From NCBI GenBank assembly GCA_034190875.2, contig CM067348.1:10633694-10697693 (forward strand): DNA of 64,000 nucleotides, written 5' to 3'. The notes under the pieces were generated by a model. That model searched no databases. It was not told the DNA's origin and was given only the letters and a program-made list of their open reading frames with translations. The translations under genes were made by a program, and so were the position numbers. Positions 46,696 to 57,752 of the stretch are shown in pieces. Numbering within the stretch: the stretch's first letter is position 1; every line of letters starts with the position of its first letter. The stretch is from Urechis unicinctus (taxonomy: Eukaryota > Annelida > Polychaeta > Xenopneusta > Urechidae).

Positions 46696-46857
46696 GCTAC
46701 TATAGTAAGCGGAGGGGAGGGTGTGGGGTGCGGGTTGGTGGGGGTGGTTTTAATCCACTGTTAGTCAGCTCGTTGCGGGGTATCACTCGCCGATTTGGTC
46801 ACCCCTCGATCTGGATCTGGCCGGTCACATCTATTTATAGATAACTGTATCGATAAC
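46696..46857. other. Unique spacer between arrays
   Basis: G-rich left part (46710-46750) and nothing recognised otherwise. Confidence 0.5.
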
Positions 46858-47715
46858 ATATGATACCTCATACGAGCATGGCCGGCGTAGTCGCCTGCGT
46901 CTGTGTGATACCTTATACGAGCATGGCCGGCATAGTCGCCTGCGTCTGTGTGATACCTCATACGAGCATGGCCGGCGTAGTCGCCTGCGTCTGTGTGATA
47001 CCTCATACGAGCATGGCCGGCGTAGTCGCCTGCGTCTGTGTGATACCTCATACGAGCATGGCCGGCGTAGTCGCCTGCGTCTATGTGATACCTCATACGA
47101 GCATGGCCGGCGTAGTCGCCTGCGTCTGTGTGATACCTCATACGAGCATGGCCGGCATAGTCGCCTGCTTCTGTGTGATACCTCATACGAGCATGGCCGG
47201 CATAGTCGCCTGCTTCTGTGTGATACCTCATACGAGCATGGCCGGCGTAGTCGCCCGCGTCTGTGTGATACCTCATACGAGCATGGCCGGCGTAGTCGCC
47301 TGCGTCTGTGTGATACCTCATACGAGCATGGCCGGCATAGTCGCCTGCGTCTGTGTGATACCTCATACGAGCATGGCCGGCGTAGTCGCCTGCTTCTGTG
47401 TGATACCTCATACGAGCATGGCCGGCATAGTCGCCTGCTTCTGTGTGATACCTCATACGAGCATGGCCGGCGTAGTCGCCTGCGTCTGTGTGATACCTCA
47501 TACGAGCATGGCCGGCGTAGTCGCCTGCGTCTGTGTGATACCTCATACGAGCATGGCCGGCATAGTCGCCTGCGTCTGTGTGATACCTCATACGAGCATG
47601 GCCGGCGTAGTCGCCTGCTTCTGTGTGATACCTCATACGAGCATGGCCAGCGTAGTCGCCTGCGTCTGTGTGATACCTCAAACGAGCATGGCCGGCGTAG
47701 TCGCCTGCGTTGGTG
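46858..47715. repeat. 45-bp minisatellite, about 19 copies
   Basis: Core GATACCTCATACGAGCATGG, then CCGGCGTAGTCGCCTGCGTC. Highly homogeneous; main changes are GGCGTAG/GGCATAG (CpG/CpA) and TGCGTCT/TGCTTCT, whose order recurs in blocks (the run 46900-47200 resembles 47320-47620). Both strands are fully open (399 and 361 residues) because 45 is a multiple of three. I see no protein support. Confidence 0.98.
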
Positions 47716-47727
47716 TTATGACGCAAA

Positions 47728-47850
47728 CAACCGGCTCTCACGCCAAAAACCAACTCTGTTGTGAAGTTGCTCTCACGCCAAAAACCAACTCGATTGTCAA
47801 GGTGTTCCCATGCCCAAAACCAACTCTGTTGTACAATTGTCTCCATACCA
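47728..47850. repeat. About 36-bp repeat, 3 copies
   Basis: Core CTCTCACGCCAAAAACCAAC then TCTGTTGTGAAGTTG. Confidence 0.92.
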
Positions 47851-48009
47851 GCAGCGCGCTATGCTGTGAAGATAGAAATAACCTCAGAGTTATTCCATTG
47901 AAGTTGTACGACTGCCGCTCTCAATGCGATTCTCAATGCGGCGTAACCTCGCTCTCGTTTATTTACCTCCACTTTGTCATAACATTGTTGGCACACTTCG
48001 AGCAGCTCT

Positions 48010-48092
48010 GTCGGGTGAGGTACAACAGGCTAATTCACCCGATTACGGAGGTCGGGTGAGGTACAACAGGCTGATTCACCCGATCACGGATC
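48010..48092. repeat. 41-bp tandem duplication with dyad symmetry
   Basis: TCGGGTGAGGTACAACAGGC starts copies at 48011 and 48052. Each copy has TCGGGTGA...TCACCCGA arms. Confidence 0.93.
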
Positions 48093-48257
48093 TCATCAAA
48101 TACCATACCACCTCTCATACAGCTGAGCAGGTGCTCGTAGAGCAGAGCACATTCTACAAACACTAAAGGATTGCACTAACACAATATTTTACACATTAAA
48201 ACATCACACACAAAATAGCAACACAAATGAAGAGTATTATCCGTCTCCTTGGCCAAG

Positions 48258-48302
48258 CAACATACGTAATATGTCATACGTAATATGTCATACGTAATAT
48301 GT
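48258..48302. repeat. 14-bp repeat, about 3 copies
   Basis: Unit CATACGTAATATGT, itself an imperfect palindrome. Confidence 0.93.
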
Positions 48303-49004
48303 GGTCACTGGGTCATAAAAAGGTTTTGGAATCTTTCTCTGTCGGCCTCAGCTTCCCTTGTCTTATTCTTTGAGGTCTTTATTAACGTAAAACCAGGTCT
48401 CTACAAACCGCATCTATTGACCGACCTTTCTGAAGCTTCTGTTGGCATCGTTGGCGTTAAAACAGTTGATTTTGTGATCGAAAGAAGAAACCCCGCGTAA
48501 TACCACAAACAAGAAGTGTTCTGATTGGCTTTTTACGAAACCTCCCATTCCCGTTTCGTAACAGTCGTGCTGAATGGCTGTTAATGATGTACACTTTGAC
48601 CTTTCCGCGCAACGCTCGGAAAATATTTCCTCCGCCGTTTCTCCCCGTGTCAACATCCAATAGCCCGATCGGGCCAGTAGCCTCCAATATTCTGGAATAT
48701 CTGCAAACCCGAGTGACTGTCTTACTTGCCCCGGGCTATCGGACGGCGGTAAGTGTTGAGCCTTGAGTTATGTCCTCTGTGGAAGGCACGCACCATTTCT
48801 AATGACGCGTCACCTTAGCGAAAATGACCGCTGCTTATGAATGATCAGTAAGGAATAAGCGCCTTGAGAGATTTCAGCGAGCCTAATACCTTATATCACA
48901 CATTAACTTGTCGTGGTCCTTTGCTAATGTGGGTGCGTTTCCAAGAAGAACCCTCGTATGCTGTAATGTATCTTTTCTGGGCTATTACAGAAATCAGATA
49001 TGAT
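48303..49004. other. Unique stretch with a 9-bp inverted repeat
   Basis: About 700 bases. TTACGAAAC (48533-48541) and GTTTCGTAA (48553-48561) form a perfect stem over an 11-base loop. Open frames of 60-80 residues have no recognised domain. Confidence 0.5.
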
Positions 49005-50582
49005 TAGCCAGGTATGTGGTTAGCTGGTCCTACCAGGTATGTGGTTAGCTGGTCCTACCAGGTATGTGGTTAGCTGGTCCTACCAGGTATGTGATTAGTT
49101 GGTCCTACCAGGTATGTGATTAGCTGGTCCTACCAGGTATGTGTTAGCTGTGGTATGTGTTAGCTGGTCCTGGTCCTACCAGGTATGTGGTTAGTTGGTC
49201 CTACCAGGTGATTAGTTGGTCCTACCAGGTATGTGGTTAGTTGGTCCTACCAGGTATGTGGTTAGTTGGTCCTACCAGGTATGTGATAGCTGGTCCTACC
49301 AGGTATGTGATTAGTTGGTCCTACCAGCCAGGTATGTGATTAGTTGGTCCTACCAGGTATGTGACCAGGTAGTTGGTTAGTTGGTCCTACCAGGTATGTG
49401 ATTAGTTGGTCCTACCAGGTATGTGATTAGTTGGTCCTACCAGGTATGTGATTAGTTGGTCCTACCAGGTATGTGATTAGTTGGTCCTACCAGGTATGTG
49501 ATTAGTTGTTCTACCAGGTAGTGTATTGTGGTATGTGATTAGCTGATCCTACCAGGTATGTGGTTAGCTGGTCCTACCAGGTATGTGATTAGTTGGTCCT
49601 ACCAGGTATGTGATTAGTTGGTCCTACCAGGTATGTGATTAGTTGGTCCTACCAGGTATGTGATTAGTTGGTTCTACCAGGTATGTGATTAGTTGGTCCT
49701 ACCAGATATGTGATTAGTTGGTCCTACCAGGTATGTGATTAGTTTGTTCTACCAGGTATGTGATAAGTTGGTCCTACCAGGTATGTGGTTAGCTGATCCT
49801 ACCAGGTATATGGTAAGTTGGTCCTACCAAATATGTGATTAGTTGGTCCTACCAGGTATGTGATTAGTTGGTCCTACCAGGTATGTGATTAGTTGGTCCT
49901 ACCAGGTATGTGATTAGTTGGTCCTACCAAATATGTGATTAGTTGGTCCTACCAGGTATGTGATTAGTTGGTCCTACCAGGTATGTGGTTAGCTGGTCCT
50001 ACCAGGTATGTGGTTAGCTGGTCCTACCAGATATGTGATTAGTTGGTCCTACCAGGTATGTGATTAGTTGGTCCTACCAGGTATGTGATTAGTTGGTCCT
50101 ACCAGGTATGTGGTTAGCTGGTCCTACCAGGTATGTGATTAGTTGGTCCTACCAGGTATGTGGTTAGCTGGTCCAACCAGGTATATGATTAGTTGGTCCT
50201 ACCAGGTATGTGGTTTGCTGGTCCTATCAGGTATGTGATTAGTTGGTCCTACCAGGTATGTGATTAGCTGGTCCTACCAGGTATGTGATTAGTTGGTCCT
50301 ACCAGGTATGTGATTAGTTGGTCCTACCAGGTATGTGATTAGTTGGTCCTACCAGGTATGTGATTAGCTGGTTATACCAAGTATGTGATTAGTTGGTCCT
50401 ACCAGGTATGTGATTAGTTGGTTATACCAAGTATGTGATTAGTTGGTCCTACCAGATATGTGATTAGTTGGTCCTACCAGGTATGTGATTAGTTGGTTAT
50501 ACCAAGTATGTGATTAGTTGGTCCTACCAAATATGTGATTAGTTGGTCCTACCAGGTATGTGATTAGTTGGTCCTACCAGGT
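49005..50582. repeat. 25-bp minisatellite, about 62 copies
   Basis: Unit TTAGTTGGTCCTACCAGGTA plus TGTGA. TGATTAGTTGG and TGGTTAGCTGG monomers form the two main classes. Disordered units with internal deletions cluster at 49140-49380 and 49505-49545. Confidence 0.98.
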
Positions 50583-50669
50583 GCCTTGTAACTTGAGGAT
50601 GTGTGCGTTTGATGTAGTTGAGAATGAGGCGAGCATGCGTGCGTGTCAAAAGCGTAGTATGATATTCAT

Positions 50670-50990
50670 GGTGGTTCGCGTTCAGTTAGGTATTGTAGGT
50701 GGTTCGCGTTCAGTCAGGTATTGTAGGTGGTTCGCGTTCAGTTAGGTATTGTAGGTGGTTCGCGTTCAGTTAGGTGTTGTAGGTGGTTCGCGTTCAGTTA
50801 GGTATTGAAGGTGGTTAGCGTTCAGTTAGGTATTGAAGTGGTTCGCGTTCAGTTAGGTATTGAAGGTGGTTCGCGTTCAGTTAGGTATTGAAGGTGGTTC
50901 GCGTTCAGTTAGGTATTGAAGGTGGTTCGCGTTCAGTTAGGTATTGAAGGTGGTTAGCGTTCAGTTAGGTATTGTAGGTGGTTCGGGTCA
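50670..50990. repeat. 28-bp minisatellite, about 11 copies
   Basis: Core GGTGGTTCGCGTTCAGTTAG then GTATTGAA/GTATTGTA. Confidence 0.96.
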
Positions 50991-51369
50991 GCTATCCGCG
51001 TTGCTGGCCTCCTCTGCCAATATAACTGGCCTTATACTTGCAGGTATGTCAATGTTAGACACGCTTGATGATATCACAAAGGCTCTGTGTTCTAAGTCTA
51101 TGTTTCTGTTTGCTGAAGAACAGAGAAGGAATGTGTTGGCGAGTACAACATTCTAGAAGTATAGACTAGGATTGGAGAGGGGAGGGGTGGAGACGCCTGC
51201 CACACGGGGCTGTGGAGCGTATGGCAGGTCGCATTGCAGGGAACAAAGCAAGATCTGGCAGCAAGCAAGCTTCTAATATTCCAACCCCCACCAGGCAGTG
51301 CTAGCCGCCGCCAGGAGGCATTACCAACATCCGCTGGTGACATCGCATGAGATCATCCTCTCTATGTTT
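50991..51369. other. Unique stretch
   Basis: About 380 bases; nothing recognised. Confidence 0.55.
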
Positions 51370-51401
<32 letters not shown>

Positions 51402-51452
51402 AGCAGCAGCAGCACCCAGCAGCAGCAGCATCAGCAGCATCAGCAGCAGCAG
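51370..51452. repeat. (CAG)n trinucleotide repeat, interrupted
   Basis: About ten pure CAG units, then CAG blocks broken by C, CAC and CAT. A 77-residue plus-strand frame (51298-51531) would encode poly-Gln then Ala/Ser, but its flanks look non-coding. Confidence 0.96.
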
Positions 51453-51869
51453 GCCAGTCAGCGTAGTAAAGTCTGCTCCCGTGTCCCGGTTTCTCCTATG
51501 TAATCAGGGTGAATTGTTGCCAAGCATTTGACTATCCCGCTATTAGCGTTGGTGATCGCGTGGCGTGGACTATCCCGCTATTAGCGTTGGTGATCGCGCG
51601 GCTTGGTTGTTTGTCCATGAAATCTCTATGTGTCACACGGCCGGTTTCAGTGGTCGCGTCACAAAGCCAGCTTACGTCAGGGTTGCGCCAGTAGGCAACA
51701 GAGCGTGAGTGCGTCGTTGACGCGTCGCCGTGTGTACGCCGGCAATGACAACCAAGGCGACAAAGAGACTTCAATTCAGCTCGCTATTGACCAGTTGAAC
51801 GTCAAGCGCTCTGATGTAACCGACGTTGATTGCCCACATGGTAGAAAGGAGGCTGTTCGGCGGTAAAGT
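51453..51869. other. Unique stretch with a 38-bp tandem duplication
   Basis: GACTATCCCGCTATTAGCGT starts two 38-bp copies at 51530 and 51568. The remainder is CpG-containing and without a recognised gene. Confidence 0.6.
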
Positions 51870-52130
51870 TGGCTAGAGAAGAGAGTTGGTAATGTTTACC
51901 GGCGCTCAATACTCCGTTTGGTGATATAGTTGGCCAGAGAAGAGAGTTAGTTATGTTTACCGGCGTCCATTACTCCATTTGGTGATATAGTTGGCTAGAG
52001 AAGAGAGTTAGTTATGTTTACCGGCGTCCATTACTCCATTTGGTGATATAGTTGGCTAGAGAAGAGAGTTAGTTATGTTTACCGGCGTCCATTACTCCAT
52101 TTGGTGATATAGTTGGCCAGAGAAGAGAGT
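51870..52130. repeat. 61-bp minisatellite, 4 copies
   Basis: Core GTTGGCTAGAGAAGAGAGTT, AGTTATGTTTACCGGCGTCC, ATTACTCCATTTGGTGATAT. The middle copies are near-identical. Confidence 0.96.
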
Positions 52131-52514
52131 TGACGATGGAATAGCTAGCTTGACGACAGGGGGCGCCCTGTCAGTCTCGCTTGACTGCAATGGTCACCGA
52201 AGAGCGAGTCGAGGTTGGGGAGGGGGGCTTATTGTGATCTATGACATCACTGGTTATCGTCCATATATCGTATATTTTAAAACACATTGTATGTAAATTC
52301 TCATTTATTTTATTGACGAGCAGGAACAGACGAAGGCAAACTGACTGGTGTTGTGATATATATCGTGGTACGGTCTCCGCCCTGATGGCCATATCAACCT
52401 AACGTTGAGCCATTATTCCTTATTACATTCAGCTATTTGTATACAAACTTCACAAATGGTGAAAGAGACAAAATGGTCTCCATGTTTCAAACTAGATCCT
52501 AAGGGAACCGCAAC
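52131..52514. other. Unique stretch
   Basis: About 380 bases, nothing recognised. Confidence 0.55.
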
Positions 52515-52945
52515 CCTTCCTCCACCTCTCCCCCTCCTCCACCTCTTTCCCTTATCCACCTCTCTCCTCCTCCACCTCTCCTCCACCTCTCTCCCCCTCC
52601 ACCTCTCCCCTCCTCACCTCTCCCCTCCTCCACCTCTCCCCTCCTCCACCTCTCTCGCTCCTCAACCTCTCCCCTCCTCCACCTCTCCCCTCCTCCACCT
52701 CTCCTCCACCTCCCCCTCCTCCACCTCTCCCCTCCTCCACCTCTCCACTCTCCCCCCAAGCCCCCCCCCCCCCCCTCCCCCTCCTCCACCTCTCCCCCTC
52801 CTCCACCTCTCCCCTCCTCCCCCCTCCTCCTCCTCCACCTCTCCTCCATCTCTCCCCCCTCTCCCTCCACCTCTCCTCCCCCTCCCTCCCCTCTCCCCCC
52901 CTCCCCACCTCCTCCCCCCTCTCTCCCCACCTCGATCTCTGCTCA
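52515..52945. repeat. Polypyrimidine tract of CCTCCACCTCTC type
   Basis: About 430 bases almost lacking purines on the plus strand apart from regular single A residues; loose 9- to 15-base periodicity. Includes about 14 consecutive C near 52760-52775. Confidence 0.97.
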
Positions 52946-53289
52946 CCCCACTCCTCTCCCACGCACTTTACATTACAATAGAGAGATATCCTGGGCGATT
53001 TCAGTTGACACGAAGCGTCATTACGCATTACTCTGCATCGTGACGGACAACTCCGCCTTGTCACTGCGTTGTGCAATCAAGTAATTAGCGATACTTGCCA
53101 TGTGTACAATTCCCTGAGAGGCCAGGCGGAGACAAATCCTAGCATTCACTGGTCGACAAGCAGCGACAACGAAACCAATGGAATGGGTGATTGGTTGTTC
53201 GGAAGATCATGTCATAGTCATGCGGAAATGACGTCACTATCTGGGAGCAATATCGGAAGGCGTTTATTACAGCGACGAGCAAGAGTTGC
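52946..53289. other. Unique stretch
   Basis: About 340 bases. A TGACGTCA site lies at about 53228-53235. Nothing else recognised. Confidence 0.5.
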
Positions 53290-53515
53290 AGGAGTGCGTG
53301 CGTGTGTGAGTGCGTGCGTGTGTGTGTGTATATGTATGCGTGTGTATGCATGCGTGTGGTGTGAGTGTATGCGTGCGTGTGTATGTGTGCATGCATGCGT
53401 GTGTTGTGTGAGAGAATGTGTATATGGGCGAGTGTATATGTATGAGCATGTGTGTGTGTGTGTGTATGAGTGCATGTTTGTAATATATGTGCGTGTATGT
53501 GAGTATGTGTGTGAC
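53290..53515. repeat. Degenerate (GT)n tract
   Basis: TGTGTG mixed with ATGCGTG, AGTGTAT and TATG words; potential alternating purine-pyrimidine (Z-DNA-prone) sequence. Confidence 0.95.
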
Positions 53516-53649
53516 AGCATGGAGCTGTAATTACTGACCTCATGCGACTGCAAAGTGATAATGTGGGTCTATGGAAGATGTATGGTCAGGTTCTGTGTGA
53601 AATGTATGACTGGTATTTCATCAAGTAGTTTGTTCTGGGCTTGTACAGC

Positions 53650-53745
53650 GGTGTCAGTGCTCAGTGGTAACTAGTGCGCTCTGTCGATGAAGCTTATCTA
53701 GCCCACGGATTCCGACATCACATGTTCAATACACTTACTTATACT
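53650..53745 (+). mobile_element. tRNA-like (SINE-type) fragment
   Basis: GTGCTCAGTGGTAACTAGTG (53657 on) looks like a tRNA D-arm with A box. CATGTTCAATACAC (53721 on) is a weak B-box match about 60 bases later. A worn SINE head is the likeliest reading; ends and tail are not defined. Confidence 0.4.
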
Positions 53746-53811
53746 CGTACGCCCAGACTGGAGTTCCGAGCTGCATTAAAATCTAATATTCCTTAGGCTA
53801 GCGATGTTTGT

Positions 53812-54118
53812 CACGAGGTAGTGTGACCTTCAGCAGCACGAGGCAGTGTGACCTTCAGCAGCACGAGGTAGTGTGACCTTCAGCAGCACGAGGCAGTGCG
53901 ACCTTCAGCAGCACGAGGCAGTGTGACCTTCAGCAGCACAAGGCAGTGCAACCTTTAGCAGCACGAGGTAGTGTGACCTTCAGCAGCACGAGGCAGTGCG
54001 ACCTTCAGCAGCACGAGGTAGTGTGACCTTCAGCAGCACGAGGCAGTGTGACCTTCAGCAGCACGAGGTAGTGTGACCTTCAGCAGCACGAGATAGTGTG
54101 ACCTTCAGCAGCACGACG
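53812..54118. repeat. 25-bp minisatellite, about 12 copies
   Basis: Unit CAGCAGCACGAGGTAGTGTG plus ACCTT, with GGTAG/GGCAG and GTGTG/GTGCG variants. Confidence 0.97.
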
Positions 54119-54649
54119 TGAAGGACGTGGTGGGTTCGTCCTACCATATACTTACAATTCCGAACGGACGGCTTGCGATACCGAGCGCATAAAGCCGTCC
54201 CATTGTCGACACGGGCGGCAAATATAGCGTCTTTTATCGGTAACGGTTGCAGCGTGCTAGCAGCTACCGCGATTGCGTGGCTACGCTATTACCATCTTCA
54301 CCCATCAGCTCGATCTCCTTGCGCATCGGCTTCTGCGCAGGCTAGGATGTCGCTATGCAGCTACCGCGATTGCGTGGCTACGCTATTACCATCTTCACCC
54401 ATCAGCTCGATCTCCTTGCGCATCGGCTTCTGCGCAGGCTAGGATGTTATGTTAGCGTTGCATCAAACATATCTGCCATGGAGAGTGCCATCAGCTAAGA
54501 CGCAAGCCTGACAACCGAGTTTCCAACAATGGCGACATTTAATGCTGGTCTCGTACGAGGCAGTCTCTGAATGGACTGTCCTGCTGTCCTCAGTCCAACA
54601 TGACCCATGAAACTGGCAAAGGTCCGTCTGTCACCGAGTGTCAGTGGCT
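54119..54649. other. Unique stretch containing a 97-bp-period duplication
   Basis: A 90-base segment starting CAGCTACCGCGATTGCGTGG is present at 54261-54350 and 54358-54447 with no difference I can see, separated by CGCTATG. No gene recognised. Confidence 0.85.
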
Positions 54650-55670
54650 GTATTACAGAGTGATAAGCAAACGGGCATAACCGAACCGTTCATCACAGAT
54701 TGATTAGCATACGGACAATACCGAACCGTTCATCACAGAGTGATAAGCATACAGACATTACCGAACCGTTCTTCACAGAGTGATTTACATACGGACATTA
54801 CCGAACCGTATTTCACAGAGTTATTAGCATACGGACATTACCGAACCGTTCTTCATAGAGTGATAAGCATACGGACATTTCCGAACCGTTCTTCATAGAG
54901 TGATAAGCATACGGACATTTCCGAACCGTTCTTCATAGAGTGATAAGCATACGGACATTTCCGAACCGTTCTTCATAGGGTGATAAGCATACGGACATTT
55001 CCGAACCGTTCTTCATAGAGTGATAGGCATACAGACATTTCCGAACCGTTCTTCATAGAGTGATAAGCATACGGACATTTCCGAACCGTTCTTCATAGAG
55101 TGATAAGCAAACGGACATTTCCGAACCGTTCTTCACAGAGTGATTTACATACGGACATTACCGAACCGTTCTTCATAGACATTACCGAACATACGGACAT
55201 TACCGAACCGGACATTACCGAACCGTTCTTCATAGAGTGATTAGCATACGGACATTTCCGAACCGTTCTTCATAGAGTGATAAGCATACGGACATTACCG
55301 AACCGTTCTTCACAGAGTGATTTACATACGGACTTAACGAACCGTTCTTCATAGAGTGATTAGCATACGGACATTTCCGAACCGTTCTTCATAGAGTGAT
55401 AAGCAAACGGACATTTCCGAACCGTTCTTCATAGAGTGATTAGCATACGGACATTTCCGAACCGTTCTTCATAGAGTGATAAGCATACGGACATTTCCGA
55501 ACCGTTCTTTAATGTGTTATTTGAATGGTTTGTAAACGAACACTCATCGACTCATCCCATACATCGAACATTATGGAACCATTCTGCACGGAGTAATTGA
55601 CATACGGACATTACCGAACCATTCTCTACGGAGTAATTAGCATACGGACATTACCGAGCTACTCTTTACA
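54650..55670. repeat. 40-bp minisatellite, about 24 copies
   Basis: Core TTCATAGAGTGATAAGCATA, then CGGACATTTCCGAACCGTTC. Central copies (54840-55130) are nearly identical; a scrambled patch with a truncated unit lies at 55170-55230. Right-edge copies (55560-55670) are diverged. Confidence 0.97.
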
Positions 55671-55969
55671 TTCAACAGCAGGGCTAGGTAGAGTTCTGCC
55701 CCCATGGTCGGTATTTACAACATTTCTAGATGCGAGTATACTCACCTTCAACCTCTCATAGAGAAGCTTATGCTAAGCTGTTTGCATTACCAATACCACA
55801 AACTTTTGTAAATCCCTACTACGCATGAGCACACATGATGTTCACGGATCAATGTCCGATTTTAATCAACTTTACATAGTGAAAATGCAATTCATAATGT
55901 CCGATGTCGATCAGCATATCATTGCAACTCATTTCACGGAATAGCCAAGGTGTGACGGTATTACATCGT
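55671..55969. other. Unique spacer
   Basis: About 300 bases with nothing recognised. Confidence 0.55.
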
Positions 55970-56525
55970 CAGCAACGTCACAGTCGTGAAGCGTTAAATT
56001 TGTCGTCGTCAACTTCAGAACCGTGAGACGTTATTACGTCGTCAACAACGTCATAACCGTGAGACGTTATTACGTCATCAACAACGTCATAACCGTGAGG
56101 CGTTATAACGTCGTCAACAACGTCATAACCGTGAGACGTTATTACGTCGTCAACAACGTCATAACCGTAAGACGTTATTACGTCGTCAACAACGTCATAA
56201 CCGTGAGGCGTTATAACGTCGTCAACAACGTCATAACCATGAGACGTTATTACGTCGTCAACAACGTCATATCCATGAGACGTTATTACGACGTCAACAA
56301 CGTCATAACCGTGAGACGTTATTACGTCGTCAACAACGTCATAACCGTGAGACGTTATTACGTCGTCAACAACGTCATAACCATGAGACGTTATTACGTC
56401 GTCAACAACGTCATATCCATGAGACGTTATTACGTCGTCAACAACGTCATAACTATGAGATGTTATTACGTCGTCAACAACGTCATAGCCGTGAGACGTT
56501 ATTGCGTCGTCAACAACGTCACAAC
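55970..56525. repeat. 36-bp minisatellite, about 15 copies
   Basis: Core GTCGTCAACAACGTCATAAC then CGTGAGACGTTATTAC. Each unit holds AACGTCAT (reverse ATGACGTT, a CRE half site). Frames on both strands stay open (172 and 194 residues) because 36 is a multiple of three. Confidence 0.97.
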
Positions 56526-57140
56526 TGTAATAGCACCCTAAACGACGACAAACGCAAATCACCTTATATTATTACCAACATGTGAGTGCGTACCCTTTAT
56601 GACGTACAAGTTCCTTTGATGATTACGCAGTCTTCGTATCAAGCTGATTGAACACCTGTCTACTATGCCTATAACTAACAGACATCAACAATAACACATA
56701 CGTTCATACGATAACGGATTCCTTGAGACAAAGCAAAGAATGGCACGAAATCGTGGCCGCTGCTTGGCAGGACGGCAACAACCAGCTCAACAAGCCCCGC
56801 CCACCGGTCATCCATTGTCATCATGACTCGCATCTGCAAGGGAGGCTGCGCAGGGTTGCCATGGAAACTGATCCATGGCACCATCCCGCATTATAAGGAC
56901 GATATGTTTGACTAGCTCGATGTGAAAATCACAGCGTCACAAATTGGCCTCTTATCGTGATTAGAAATAGCGAATGTTCAGGAGAGCTTGGGGCAAACGG
57001 AAGAGGTGGGATTTCTGACACTGATTCGTGTCAACTCGTGGTGAACAATAGCTGCTCCAACAACCTCTACAGAATTAAATGGAATCCCTGCAAGACAATG
57101 ACAAGGCGCGCACATGGAAGATAAGATATGATATGAAAGT
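56526..57140 (-). other. Proximal part of the presumed first NALF intron
   Basis: Unique sequence directly downstream (minus strand) of the splice donor. No second exon, acceptor or poly-A context that I can defend. Confidence 0.6.
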
Positions 57141-57146
57141 ACTCAC
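57141..57146 (-). other. Splice donor of the NALF exon
   Basis: On the minus strand the exon ends CTTG and is followed by GTGAGT, a full consensus 5' splice site. The cut falls after a complete Leu codon (phase 0), exactly where family similarity stops. Read-through reaches a stop at 57075 and adds residues unlike the family. Confidence 0.85.
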
Positions 57147-57700
57147 CAAGCACTGGTGACAGGACCACTTGTCTGAGCCCTGGTCGCAGTCGTAACGATC
57201 CATCACCTGTTGGAAACTCCGGAAGTCGTCTTGCGCGCGCCGGTCAGCTTCTTCGACTCCGGCGAAGCATTCTCGGCACGCACTCTCGGAAAGGGAATCG
57301 AGGTTACACGAGGTGAGATCGGCTGCCGAATACCTATCACAGAAAAGCAAGCGAGTTCGACGCATAGCTTTCATGCGTTCACTGTTGCCTGTCCTTTCCT
57401 TGTCGACCGATTTCTCACATATATCGCTTGCTATCCCAAGGCACTGAGACTGCGCTGGGTTGGAACGCGTTCGGTTTAGGAAGTCTTCTTTGTTAGAGAG
57501 AGACGAGCAAGATGAAGAAATAGCTTGTGGCGACAAGGAGCCGTGCTGGCCTGAGGTGTTGCGTCCGTGACGACGAGGATGAGGGGACGAAGACGAGTGC
57601 AGATTAGCAGTATCCAAAGAGGGTTGGAGTGACGAAGATGTAGAGGACAATACAGATGACGATGATAGCCTTAAGGATGAAGATAGTAATGATGATAATA

Positions 57701-57752
<52 letters not shown>

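Noticed and set aside
46860..48059. 399-residue plus-strand open frame
   Set aside because: It is the read-through of a 45-bp array that is equally open on the other strand; no domain, no splice context.
51298..51531. Poly-Gln/Ala/Ser frame over the CAG repeat
   Set aside because: Flanking residues show no known domain and no splice sites stand out; more likely a non-coding CAG microsatellite.
53069..53530. Cys/Val-rich 153-residue frame
   Set aside because: Its cysteine-rich half is the degenerate (GT)n tract translated (TGTGTG words); no family match.
53657..53734. Functional tRNA gene
   Set aside because: The D-arm is good but the anticodon and T arms do not pair convincingly; better explained as a SINE remnant.
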